Source: Entrophospora sp. SA101
Lineage: Eukaryota > Glomeromycota > Glomeromycetes > Entrophosporales > Entrophosporaceae
Direction: 5' to 3'
Assembly: GCA_958430865.1 (NCBI GenBank)
Contig: CAUDNR010003635.1
Span: forward strand, 1 to 64,000
DNA: 64,000 bases
Shown here: in pieces, positions 38,276 to 49,573 of the stretch
Layout: every line of letters begins with the position of its first letter
Position numbering within the stretch: the stretch's first letter is position 1
Translations under genes and position numbers: made by a program
The notes under the pieces: generated by a model
What the model was told of the DNA's origin: nothing
Databases searched by the model: none
Seen by the model: the letters and a program-made list of their open reading frames with translations, nothing else

Positions 38276-39189
38276 CTAATTTGATTTTCAAAGTCAATTT
38301 TTGGAGCCCTCAATAAATAATTTGAAAGGGCAGGGTTTGGGTGATCGGTGATCTGAAACCTAATCGGACCGAACCACCCCGAAATAATCTAGTAAATTGT
38401 AATACGTTGATGATATTGCAATTACGCTTGAACTTAAAATATTTGATAATAGATTCTTGTCAGGGCACTGACACATATTAGCTAATATCGTTTTAGTAGA
38501 AGTGCTTACTCCCCCACCCCCAGGTAAGACATTTTGATCACGTGTATGACAATAATTTGCCTTTTTAGGTAACAACAAAGCACAAGCAAAAAAAAATGAA
38601 TTAATTTTATTAATAAATCAAACATTTTAAAAGCAACATTGGAGTAAAAAAACTTTCCTTTATAATATATTATGATCTCTTGGAATTCCTGGGTATGATT
38701 TGCATCGGCTATTTCTTGACAAAACAACCTATTTGGTTCTGAGTGTAATAACTTACTTATTTGAAAATTGCAAACAATGTATCCTGCTAAAGGAAAATCC
38801 AAAGAACAAAACTCAAGGATTCTTGATGATTTCTCTCTTCTCAATCACAACAAAAGTGTCCTCTTTTTGACAAAATATATTTAAGAAATGTATATCAGAT
38901 AAAGAATGATCGATTATAGCATTTATGTATATATGAGATGTGAGAATTTTATAATATTAATTGCCATATCATCCTGTAGACAAAAAGTGTAATACAATTT
39001 TTTGTGTAAATGTCAATTGGTTTACATGTCGATCATTTCCAAATTAATACACTTACATTCAAGCGGACGATTTCCGAAAGGTTACACCTATATCCCTGTG
39101 AACATAGGGATACAGCTTTTACCTTCATAATCACATATGAGGGATATCCTTATATACTGATCACTGGTAATTAATTAATATATAATAAA

Positions 39190-39544
39190 TAAAGGAGTCA
39201 GAGACATTTATGTCTTCAAATATTATAAAAATATACACAAGCTGGAGACAATAATGTCTTCAAATACAATTAGGATATATGTAAGCTGAAGACATTAATG
39301 TCTTTGAGTACAATTAGGATATATGTAAGCTGAAGATATTAATGTCTTTGAACACAATAATGATACACATGAAGTTGGAGACATTGATGTCTTCAAATAC
39401 AAATAATGATGTGTGTGTGTGGAGACATTGATGACTTTGAGTACAATTAGGATATTTGTAGGCTGAAGACATTAATGTTTTCAAACACAATAATGATACA
39501 CATGAACTGGAGACATTTATATCTTCAAATACAATTAGGATATA
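39190..39544. repeat. 44-bp minisatellite, block B copy of the left part
   Basis: Same units as 18575-18929. It ends where the Tc1 left end begins at 39545. Confidence 0.85.
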
Positions 39545-40978
39545 CACTCCCTGGACAAAAGTATTTGATCACGTGTTTACACTAATTAGTAAAAAACCTA
39601 CATAAAAACATCACACGAAATTTATAACATTATGCACCTAGGTTTTAATAAATATATATTCGAAATTTCACGTCGCTTTCTGACACATTTTTACAATGAC
39701 TGCTTCTCTTTTTCAACCGTCTTTCCAACTCATCCCAAAGATGTTCAATAGGGTTGAGATCGGGGAATTGTGAAGGCCAATTTGATAATATTTCTATATT
39801 GTTTTCTACAATCCAATTTTGAACAGCTTTTGCAGTGTGAACTGGGGCGTTGTCATCTTGGAAATAATAATTTCTATTATTAAATTCATTTTCAACTAAG
39901 GGTAACAAATTTTCTCTTAATATTTCAATATAGTCCCAACGATTCATCTTTCCATCCACCTTAACCAAAGGACCCAATCCTTTTCCAGAAAAACACCCCC
40001 AAACCATTACCCCGCCACCACCGTGTTTTACTGACGGGACAATGTTCTTAATATCATAACGTCTCCCGTTTTCTCTCCAGACAAGACTTGGACCATCATT
40101 TCTGAAAACATTAAATTGTGACTCATCACTCCAAATCACAGTATTCCATTTTCTGACACTCCATCTTCTTTTTTCCAAACACCACTTTAATCTCTTTTCT
40201 CTTTGTTTTTCAGTCAACAGAGGTTTCACCGCAGCAACTCGTGAATAAATTCCAAGCCATGGAGATTTCTACGAATTGTTTTTGTAGAAATCTCAACACC
40301 ACTAACTTCGATGAATTTCTCCCGTATCTGGTCAGAAGAAGCACAATTATTATTTTTTACTACTTTTTTTAATTTTTTCTGATTGTCTTTGTCTAAAATT
40401 TTGGGTCTTCCACTTCGTGGTGCACTTTTTAGCTCACCAGAATAATGAGTGATTGTATACTGGACAGTGCTATATGGAATTTTCATAATCTTAGAAATTT
40501 TTCTTATAGAAGCTCCACTTAAATTAAACCCCAAAATTTTACTTCTTTCAACTACTGTTAATTCCGAATTTTTTACTTTTGTCATCTTAAAAAATTTTAA
40601 AGATTATCAATTTTTTGTTGATTGCGAATTCAGATGTTATTACTATTTTTTTAACCACTAATTTTCTAGACATGATAGAAACACGAAATTTCATATATTT
40701 ATTCTTCAAAACAATATCCCTCATTTTTGTAAAATTTACAAATTTTTATTATGTAGATTTTTAAAAAACATGAAAATATAGCAAAATGTTTAAATTTTTT
40801 ATTTGGATTTTAGTTTTTTATTATTAATCTTGATACTTGGAAGCTAGCAACGTGAAATTTCGAATATATATTTATCAAAATCTAGATGCATAATGTTATA
40901 AATTTCGTGTGATGTTATTATGTAGGTTTTTTATTAATTAGTGTAAACACGTGATCAAATACTTTTGTCCAGGTAGTG
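39545..40978 (-). mobile_element. Tc1/mariner element 1, second copy at the right end of block B
   Basis: Starts like the element at 18930 and is identical to it up to 39675. It then lacks 215 bases (19063-19277 of the other copy) and continues to the right end at 40978 with about 20 single differences over 1.3 kb. The right TA (40979-40980) is followed by unrelated DNA instead of minisatellite. This is a recombinant or internally deleted element. Confidence 0.9.
39678..40585 (-). pseudogene. Tc1 transposase of the second element 1 copy, inactive
   Basis: The N-terminal part (40585 down) matches the other copy but loses a base near 40250, shifting frame after the second DNA-binding region. 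The catalytic part (40229 down) is then open through both Asp motifs and the Glu (DLNPIEHLWDELERR), including the base that the copy at 19640 lacks. The 215-base deletion at 39678 removes the C-terminal end. The two copies are therefore broken at different places. Confidence 0.9.
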
Positions 40979-40980
40979 TA

Positions 40981-42320
40981 CATTTTAAAAGTCATCTTTG
41001 ACGTAAATAAGAATAAAACTAACTGTTCGAAAAAAAAAAAAGGAAAATTTGGGTATTACGATGTTACCAAAATTTTTTTAAATGAACTTATAAGATTGCC
41101 TATTGACCTATGATAACTATAAATTTGTTTAAAATGCTAGTTGAATTAATACTGTTTGGAAAAAGTTTTTACTTGGCTTTTGTTGCCTTTTTATTTTATT
41201 TTGTTATTCTTTTAGTCAATTATTATTATTATCATTAATTGCTCTTATTAATTGCATGGTTATTATCCTTATATCAACTCTTCTTGTGGTTAACTTTTAG
41301 GAATATTCAAAAAAAAACTGATCTCACGCCTTACACCAATGAAAGTCATAGCAAAAATCAAAAATACCGGCTACTCTAGAAAACTGCAAAGATAACCAAA
41401 AGTGATCTAATATTATTCAAAAGAAACATAGTTATGATGGAATCAAGATGACGATTATACAACTTATTTCGGGATATAGAGTGGAACGAAGCTGGACTTT
41501 TGCAAAGAAACGTTCAGAAAGCTGCCGTATTGAATAGTATGTCTAATAACGATTGTAACCTCATCTTGGAAAATTTTCTAAATATCACTTCTGAATATCT
41601 TTTTTTTTTTTGACCAGTCATTTGCAGCTTTCAGGGTTGTTCTCCCTTTCCTGCTAATGGTCGGATTCTATTTTTCTACATCACCGATACTGTTAACATC
41701 GAAGCACAGCAGATATTTAGTAATATTTTACATGCGTTACGAACCAAAGGAACGTAGCTACGCTTGGAAGAGTATGTATTGTGATGGCTGAAAAGAAAAT
41801 ACATCAATGTTTTTGATTTGTATAAAATAATCATTGGTTTTCATATATGATGTAATACATAAAGTTTTACGTAAAATAATATAAAGGTTGCATTTAATGT
41901 GTAATTTTTCATCAAATATCTATATAATTAACAATATCAAATCCATGATTTTTCTACTCGAAATAACTCACAATCATACGATATTCACAGTGAGTATTTC
42001 AGTTCCATTCCAAGGTTCATCATAACATTTGAGGCAATAAACCCATGTACAAAAATAATCACCACTACTACAACTCACTCACCATGTATATTTTTCCCAA
42101 GCCTCATGCATGAGGTTTGATACAGGGTTGAACCCCTCTTTATATGCTCTTTTTACATATGTGGCGTATTATCGAGCTAGTAAAATCATGATGTGACATG
42201 TTGGTTGACTCTCTCCATCAATCTACGCGTGTTCAGTATCTTCAACTCTAAAAGGCAAATTATATCGATTAACATGTGATTCAATCCCAGCCAAAGCCAG
42301 AACACATGTTTCACTCATCT
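40981..42320. other. Intergenic DNA right of block B
   Basis: No intact gene. A stretch near 41690-41830 has a frame reading IEAQQIFSNILHALRTKGT, which vaguely resembles the C-terminal region of hAT-type transposases, but it is too short to call. Otherwise AT-rich with no recognised structure. Confidence 0.35.
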
Positions 42321-42322
42321 TG

Positions 42323-42720
42323 CTAATTCCTAATACTAATCAGTTCTACCAAAAACCATTTGGTGACAAGGTTAGAAATATCTGAATGTTCAGTAGAATC
42401 TTCAACGGTGACCATATTGAAGTGGTAAATTTGATTTATGACTTTTTTATAAATTTCCTCTCTTCTCTTCATTTTTTCCTTTTGTCTTAACACCTTGAGA
42501 ATATTATCCAATAATATTTCTATTTATATAGTTCCCCAAAAAGTGCTTCTGCTTATCTGTTCCCTTAGTCTTGGAATTCTTTACAAGATTTTTGTGATCC
42601 TTCTTTCCTTCTTTTTCCAATATTTTGACAGCATCAGCAGCTCCGTCAGCTTCTTTGTCAACTCCTTGCCTGAAGCCTCAAATTTCTTCATCCAATTTCA
42701 AAGAATGATTGAAAAAAAAG
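42323..42720 (-). other. Charged coding-like remnant
   Basis: On the minus strand, frames reading GVDKEADGAADAVKILEKEG and then LLDNILKVLRQKEKMKRREE follow each other with a frameshift. They are rich in Lys and Glu, as in a coiled coil, and contain stops. This looks like the decayed end of a gene I cannot identify. Confidence 0.3.
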
Positions 42721-42739
42721 TTCTTTCCATTATTTCATT

Positions 42740-43159
42740 ATAGTGGCTTGAAATCGGATGACCGTTCCTTTATGAGCCACTTGGAATGACTATGTGATTC
42801 TGTCAGCAAATCTAAGACCATAACACTGGCAGATGTTATCCATTCTCCCTAAATCAAAAATAAAGCACCAAAAACTCATCTCTTGTTTCCTTTTGGTTTT
42901 GCGACCTTTTGTTTTCTCCGTTTATATCTGTGGGATTTATTCTTTGAACCAAAAAACTTCACACATCCCTAAAGAGCCAAGCAATATACCTTAAATGGAA
43001 GGTGGTGTTATTGAAGAAGAGATTAATCTCGTTTATTATTATAGTCAAACCCTTGTTGCAAGTTACACGAACATTTGACTTATTGTCACACGCATTGTCT
43101 TTGGCTCATATTTTGGCAAGACCACAAAATTAAAGATTTTTCTTTTTCTAAATAAAATA
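42740..43159. promoter_or_regulatory. Upstream region of URM1
   Basis: About 420 bases before the URM1 ATG, without coding structure. The promoter and 5' leader should lie here; no specific element is recognised. Confidence 0.4.
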
Positions 43160-43703
43160 ATGGAAATAAATTTATCATTTAGGTAAATAAATTTATAGTT
43201 TTATTTCTATTTTATTTTTCTCCTAGTAATATTTTTTCCTTTCCAATAATAATAGTGGTGGTATGGAATTACTATTTAATAATGTAAAGAAAACATTAAT
43301 AAATTTACCGAAATCAATCAACCCTCCTAATCCAACAAACATGAAAGATCTTGTAAAAAAATTTTATTTACTTTTTGTTTTATGAAATTGTAATAATTAC
43401 TATATATTAAAATATTTATCACTGTTTTTTTTTTAAAGATATCTTGGATAAAAGATAATTTATTGAAAGAAAGACCTGAATTATTTGTTGATGGTGATAC
43501 AGTGTAAATATAATTAAATATGAATTATTATAAATTCACATTATATAAATATTTAATATGATTTTTTTTAATTTTAAAAAAAAAGACGTCCTGGAATATT
43601 AGTCTTGATAAATGAAACTGATTGGGAATTGGAAGGTGAATTAAATTATGAATTAAATGATAATGATAATATAGTTTTTATTTCTACTTTACACGGTGGA
43701 TAA
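43160..43703 (+). CDS. URM1: Urm1, ubiquitin-related modifier / sulfur carrier
   Basis: Four exons (43160-43182, 43256-43352, 43439-43503, 43586-43703) join in consistent phase to a 100-residue protein, the normal size for Urm1. Diagnostic parts are FSGGMELLF (residues 7-15), [17 protein letters not shown] (40-56), the near-invariant [19 protein letters not shown] (62-81) and the C-terminal FISTLHGG, whose terminal Gly-Gly (99-100) is thiocarboxylated by the E1-like Uba4 protein. Urm1 donates sulfur for 2-thiolation of wobble uridine in some cytosolic tRNAs and also conjugates to proteins under oxidative stress. The first exon is only 23 bases and ends in phase 2. Introns are 73-86 bases with GT-AG ends. 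The 3' end faces the convergent PTM1-type gene 223 bases away. The gene looks intact. Confidence 0.96.
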
Positions 43704-43926
43704 ATTAACAGTTAGTTTATTGATTAATAAGAATACTAATATTAAAATAAAAATTTTTGATAAATACATTTATTAAATTTTTGCAATGTTATTATTATTA
43801 TGAATAATTGTTGCTTTTTCAATCACTATTATATATATATATATATATAAAGTATGTAAACATAATTGAAACAAATCTAAGAAAAGAGGTAACCCAAATC
43901 GGATACTAATACTAGTTTAAAAATCC

Positions 43927-46328
43927 TTACGTTTGTTTATCAGTATCGCCAGTAACGACGTTTTTATTATCATCTTCATCCTTTTTAACATTGCTAGTGC
44001 TATTCCTAGGTGTATTGCCATCAGTATAACTTTCATCGTCAACATCTCCAATATCAAAAATAGTGGATTCATCATTAGCCAATCTATCCGTTTCACTATT
44101 TTCTCCATCACCACCACCTGCATTACGATACTTGACATTATCATAACCTATGTTGTCCATTGTACGTAAATTATTGATTTCCAAATCGTAATCTTCATCG
44201 TATTGTGTCAATTCGTCACTCATCGCAAATGTAATCAAAAAAAAATATATATATATACGTTAAGGATTAACAAACAATAAATCAATAATTTTATCAAAAG
44301 ATCCAAGATCAAAACAAAAGGATATCTTTTATTATTTTTTGTTGGTCTCCAAATGATTAAGATGACAACGAAAACAACCAAATATAAAATATTTAACCAT
44401 CCATCCAATAAAAACCATCTCCATCTCCAATATCTCGGTATCCATTCAGGATCTTCTCGATGCATATAATTAAACATGTTAATGAAAAAGAATACACCTA
44501 ATATTGTCACAGAAAATACTAATAGTCTATATAATCTTTTGTACATTAGACTTTTGACGGTTTGTTTACGAATTTCCAACGTTTGTAAAGTGTTGTTTAT
44601 GGATTGCAAAGTCCAGATATAGAATGATGTCATTGTTAAAGCCAATGGAAATATTACTAAAAGAACTAAAGGATTCCCAGTATCAGGATTTAATGATAAT
44701 GTGCCGCCAGCATATATGACCCCAAATACAAAATGAGCAGCAGCTAATCCTCTACATTTATTCATTGTGCTTCCAAGTGTGGGTCTAATTATATCGTGCG
44801 TAATATTGATTAATTTTCGTGATTAGTCAATTAATTTAACTGACAAATAAAAGCATAAACAATTATATGAATAAATAAGTCAATCCTTTTTTTTCTTACT
44901 TTACAACTCCATAACCCATACAAACAATTAAAAGCATAAAGAAAGAAATTGAATTTCTTCCCGCATTTAAAACAGCAACTAAACACAAAAGAATTGCAGC
45001 TAAACAACAATAAATGGAAATATATGAAATAAATTGTGATAAATAATTAAGCATTTAATAAAATATAATAAATGTATGAATAAATTATCGATTATCTCAC
45101 ATGAATAGCCGTTTTTGTTATAATTTTCCCAATAACCCCAATTAAATGCCATTTCAATCATGAGAAAGAAAATAACTCCGGATATATAATTCTATCATTA
45201 ATCATTAATCAAATTATTATTACTATTGTCTGTTTTAACTGATCAGTTTAGTTATTATTATTTAATAATACCTGAACAGGCAAAATATCTCTCCAATGCA
45301 ATATACTAAGTGTCATCCATAATAAACCAATCACTAAATAAGTTAATGATAGAGATCCATAAAACTAACAATAATATTTCAATATTTTAATTAATTGTCA
45401 TTGTAAATAAATAAATGAATGAATGTATGGACATATGAATGAATGGGTGGATGGATGAATGGGTGGATGGATGGATGGAATTAAATAAATGAAAGTGAAA
45501 TTCCTCTTACTGGTAATTTTGGATAATCGGATGCAGGCAATTCACCATATGGGTTATGCCATTCAACGGTAACAGTAAATTCACCAAGCTGGGTTGGTGG
45601 TACAGGTAACGCAGCTGCACAATAATAGCCTGATTTTTTTACTTCATATTTAATAGGGCTTGATGAATCTTCTCCTGCAGGATCGAATGTCTGTCGAATG
45701 ATTTCATAATTTGTTTGATTACTATTAACTATGATTCGCCCAAGATCTTCACTACTACAATATTTTTTCTCGATTGCTGTTCCGTCACAAATATAAGTTC
45801 TCTATAAATAAAAAATAATAACAATTAGAAATAAATACTGATCGATTAAAAGACCATTATTTTATAACTTACGCTATCATCTCCTGGTGAAATAGCACCT
45901 ATTTTATCTCTATCTGACCATTCATAAATAATTGTGGCAGCATCTTGAAGCGAATCAACATTATATTTTACTGTTGGTAATAGTGACATGATATTAATAA
46001 TATTATTAATAAATAAATACAATTCTCTTTACTTTTGTATATAACCTTTAAACAGTTAATTTAAATTTTACATAAAATAAGAGGAGCAACTCCATTGGGT
46101 ATTGATTCTTTATCAAACATCCCAGAACATCTAATTCTATAATTCCCATCGTTATACTATTTAAAAAGACCAAAACATTTATTTATATTTGTTTTAAAAA
46201 AGGAACTAAAAAACATATGAAAATAGTGATACCAAATATTCTTCATTTGCTTCAGCGTACTTTGTTAAAGATGATGAAACTATAATAAAACAAGCAAGGA
46301 AAGTCCATAATGACTTTTTCCAAGCCAT
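43927..46328 (-). CDS. PTM1: PTM1/GPR107-type seven-transmembrane Golgi protein
   Basis: Nine exons on the minus strand (46328-46233, 46156-46072, 45970-45873, 45801-45511, 45364-45272, 45191-45101, 44999-44900, 44784-44326, 44230-43927) join in consistent phase to 538 residues, close to yeast Ptm1. Residues 1-28 are a signal peptide. The N-terminal half is a lumenal domain with IIYEWSD and a GYYCAAALP segment. The membrane half starts at FYGSLSLTYLVIGLLW and carries the family motifs HWRDILPVQ, EMAFNWGYWENYN, VAVLNAGRNSISFF and CMGYGVVKPTLG. The tail after WRPTKNNKRFAMSDEL is acidic and cytosolic. Family members (GOST/LU7TM) act in Golgi and endosomal trafficking. Seven introns are GT-AG; the last fits the U12 AT-AC type. 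The gene looks intact. Confidence 0.93.
44231..44325 (-). other. U12-type (AT-AC) intron in the PTM1-type gene
   Basis: Minus strand: the intron starts |ATATCCTTTTG (A at 44325), the minor-spliceosome 5' consensus, contains TTAATCCTTAACG (about 44257-44269), a match to the U12 branch-site consensus, and ends TTGATTAC| (C at 44231). Splicing here joins ...AAAAG to ATTTGCGATG and restores NNKRFAMSDEL, the conserved family sequence. No GT-AG alternative keeps the frame. The intron is 95 bases. The branch adenosine lies about 29 bases from the 3' end, slightly far for U12 introns. Confidence 0.88.
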
Positions 46329-46593
46329 AATCTTAAAAAAAAATTTTTAAATTATATAGTAATATCGTTTTTTTTATTGATTGAAAAAAAGAAATGCCCT
46401 AATGCTTTTTATTATGGTTTTGGATTTTAAGGTTTCAAAGGAAAGAAATTATTAATAAAATTATTCTGATTAAAAAAGTGTGGAATATTACTTTTTAATT
46501 AAACAAATATGCGTGCCGATTCTAAAAAAGCACAGTAAATCAAATGTACAACAACAAATAAACACTAAAAATGTACAAATGTAAATGGTTTAC

Positions 46594-46603
46594 NNNNNNN
46601 NNN
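46594..46603. other. Assembly gap (10 N)
   Basis: Ten Ns that truncate the kinase fragment at 46604 exactly inside its N-lobe. Sequence left of the gap is the upstream region of the PTM1-type gene, which is unrelated. Probably a repeat-induced scaffold join. Confidence 0.95.
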
Positions 46604-46988
46604 AAAAACGTTTTCCTGGATTACTTGAATCATTTAAACTTTTTAATACTACACCTTGCCCTCCTCCTAAATAACTAAATCCCTTTTTACTTTCATCATA
46701 ATCAATTATTCTTCCTCTTGTCCATGTAGCAGTATAAATTGAACTAAATCCACCTTCTGTCAATTTTGTTACTTTTTTAAATTGCTCAAAAGGTATCCAT
46801 TCTAAAATATAAGTTGGCAGAGATGATTTTATTTGACATTGTTGAATAAAGTTATCAATTACATCATTTCCAGATGTCCATGTGGTGAAGAGACTCTGTA
46901 GTTGTAAATTAATGCAACTTTCACAAAATACATCAGAGTATCTTGACAATTTACACTTGTTACATTCTTTTGGCTTTCCCTTTTTATT
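46604..46988 (-). pseudogene. TKL-like kinase fragment cut by the gap
   Basis: Minus-strand fragment with the CNKC...CESC motif, the WTSGNDVIDNFIQQCQ segment, the glycine loop EGGFSSIY and the VVLKS lysine, then the gap. Its left partner is absent: homology starts abruptly at AATAAAAAGGGAAAGCC near 46988, and the preceding DNA is unrelated AT-rich sequence. It matches the 5' half of the kinase at 59864 base for base up to the segment around ACAAGAGGA, then differs. It may be a true fragment or an incompletely assembled gene. Confidence 0.85.
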
Positions 46989-47230
46989 CAAAGTTCAATA
47001 AAAGTAAAAAATCAAAATTTCAATTAGGAATAAAAGACCATTACACATTTGGTAAATATAATTTATAAAATTTTACCAAAAAAATTTACTATTTACAAAA
47101 AAAAATATAATTATTCAATTATTAATATATTATAAAATTTTACCAAAAAAATTTACTATTTACAAAAAAATATTATTATAAATTAATTTTCTATGAATGT
47201 TAGTAAAAAAATACATATTTAATTATAATT

Positions 47231-49573
47231 TCAATCATCACCATAAAATAACATCATAAATATCAACAACAAATAAAGAATAATCATTGGTATATTCTTG
47301 ACTTTTATCTTCTTTGGTACGCTTCTCTTTACTTTTTTTCTTTTTCTTCCATCATCATAGAATGATTCATCGTCCTCGACGCCATCACCAATATCAATGT
47401 CAAGATTATTATAATAGTATTCATTCATCAACCAAAATTAATTATTAATATAGTTATAATGATTTATATACAATGATTGATTGGTATTTACGCTTATCAT
47501 CACTGCTAATAGCATTAAGTTTTCGTTTGCCCTTTCTTATTGTTGATTGTTCATGTGTCTCCTTGATAACGAATCCATTATTGTCATCTTATCTAAATAA
47601 TCAGAGTTGCTATCCCAAAAATTATTAAAATATATATGTACATATATTAATATACACATAATAATAATAATAATATAATGAATTATATTTACGTTCATCA
47701 TCAGTACTTACTGTGCTAATTTTCCTTCCAACTCTTCCTGTTGGCGTTTTTTTGCATGACTGCTTAATAATAAAGACATCAACAAGAAAATCATTATCAT
47801 CATCCGCCCACAACTATCGCTTTAACATAATCTGGCTCTTCTTCATCTGATAAAACCAAACATTAATTATTAGTGCTATTATTATAACTATTTTCAATTA
47901 TTGCTTACATAAAAATTTAGTATACATAAATTAATATATGCACTTACTACTTGAATACTTCTTTCTTTTTTCCTTTTCCTTTTTCGTTTTTTACACTTTT
48001 AATATTTGATAATGATGGTGATGATGGCGACACTTCCGGACATCTATCTAGCTGTTATTTTTTTAGAGATCTCATGTTTGCCAGTTTCTATATCTTTTAA
48101 GTTTTGTAGGATCTGATCCTCCAATAATTTCTTTTTCGCTTTAAATAATCTGCATCATCTTCACCTATACTTCCTTCTCGCTCACATCAAGAAATTCAAT
48201 ATCAGTAGAAGACAGGTCCAATCGATATTTATGTCCGATCTAATAAATAAATAAATGACAAATATTAATATTTAATCTTTAAAGAAAAAGATTAGAATAA
48301 GAAAGATTAATCACATCGATGATAATATTTTTGATCCACTTTGAACTTTCTTTTTCTTATCTCATCCAAAACGTCAGTCTTTCCTGTCTATCAAATCTAA
48401 ATATAAGTTTCTCCTCTTCAATCAAATCAGTCATAGGTTCAAATGACTCTCCCCCTAGCGTGAACAGATTAATATGATTTTTGTTTAATATGTTGATGGT
48501 ATCTGACGAAAATAAGGACCCCTTCTTGATTTGATATTTCTTGTGTATACTTTTTATTTTCACGCTTCTCCTTTCGTTTTGTTTTTGTATTTCCTTTTCT
48601 TTGGATTTGGCTTGTCGTCTATTTTGTTGTAATTTATGTTATTTGTCTCTGATATTTTATAAACTCCTCCCGATCTGTCTAGATTTATTTTTAATTAATA
48701 TTAGTTATCATAATTATTGTAATAATTAAATTTTAGGTTAAATGATATATCATTCATTACCTTCTTCTTCGTTAAATAAATGTTCTAATAATCATAATAA
48801 TATTATAAATAACATTTTCCCCCCAAAATAATAAATAAATCTACTTTACCTGTTTTATAAAAACTGCAGGTTCCAGTAAAACTATTTAGATATTATTATG
48901 TATTTTAAAAAAAAAAAAAACAAAAATTAATATTATAATAATTTTATTAGAATATTTCAATATTATTAATTAACGAAAAGATTTACCGTTTAATTTAAAT
49001 AGGTAATAAATAAATGATCAAAATCATCCATCATTAATAATAATTAATATTGGTTGAATTATTTCTTGTAAAAAAGGTTGTTTACCAAAGGAAAAAAAAC
49101 ATGAATATTAAGGAGATTGTGTTGATGAAGAAGATTTTGAAGAAGATAAAATAGGTATATTGTGAAATATAAATAATTAGAAATGATCTTTTTGAATTTC
49201 CTATAAAATTTGATATTGATAATATATATGAAATTTGAACAATAAATTAAATTTAGATAACTATTCAAATATGATGACTGAAAATAATAAGGAACGATAT
49301 GATTAAATAATGAATAGTAAATTTACGAAAATGTCAAATCAAACATTAAATCAAGGAATAAAGGAACACTAAAAATAAAAACAAAGATATTTTTACCTCC
49401 TAACATAAATTTTAATATCGATGTTTAGGTGTTTATTCAAACCGTTTACTCATCCATATCTTGTTATAATAAATATCATACAAAAATAAATTATATATTA
49501 TTAAAAAAATTTACCAAAAAAAAATATACTAACCAACGTCTTTATCATCATATAGTCCTTGTAGTGCGAGCAT
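47231..49573 (-). pseudogene. Unrecognised multi-exon charged protein gene, probably decaying
   Basis: Minus strand. A possible start at 49573 reads MLALQGLYDDKDV before a GTTAGT donor. Further exon-like pieces follow: a Lys/Arg-rich segment (about 48640-48360) with NRRQAKSKEKEIQKQNE and IKKGSLFSSDTINILN; KHEISKKI and LEDQILQNLKDIET (about 48060-48140); DDDNDFLVDVFIIKQSCKK (about 47720-47800); IRKGKRKLNAISSDDK (about 47490-47560); and DDGRKRKKVKRSVPKKIKVK (about 47280-47370). Acidic and basic clusters alternate, as in a nuclear protein with several NLS-like patches. Several pieces need frameshifts to connect, so I favour a decaying gene. No family is recognised and exon borders are uncertain. 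Confidence 0.4.

Larger units (their letters stand above)
24100..39675. repeat. Block B of the 15.6 kb segmental duplication
   Basis: Direct-orientation copy of 3485-19060. Its left edge abuts the TA end of a small inverted-repeat element (23865-24098). Its right edge passes into a second, diverged Tc1 copy at 39676. The near-zero divergence, including in non-coding DNA, means either a very recent duplication or an assembly artefact. The different flanks and the different Tc1 bodies argue that at least two genuine junctions exist. Confidence 0.93.

Noticed and set aside
41690..41830. hAT-like C-terminal relic
   Set aside because: Only a weak match (IFSNILHALRTK) with a stop; not enough to call, unlike those at 10960 and 57884.
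45000..45100. A second AT-AC intron in the PTM1-type gene (ending TTATCAC)
   Set aside because: A GTGAG donor with the TTGTTTAG acceptor gives the conserved family sequence in frame, so a normal GT-AG intron explains it.
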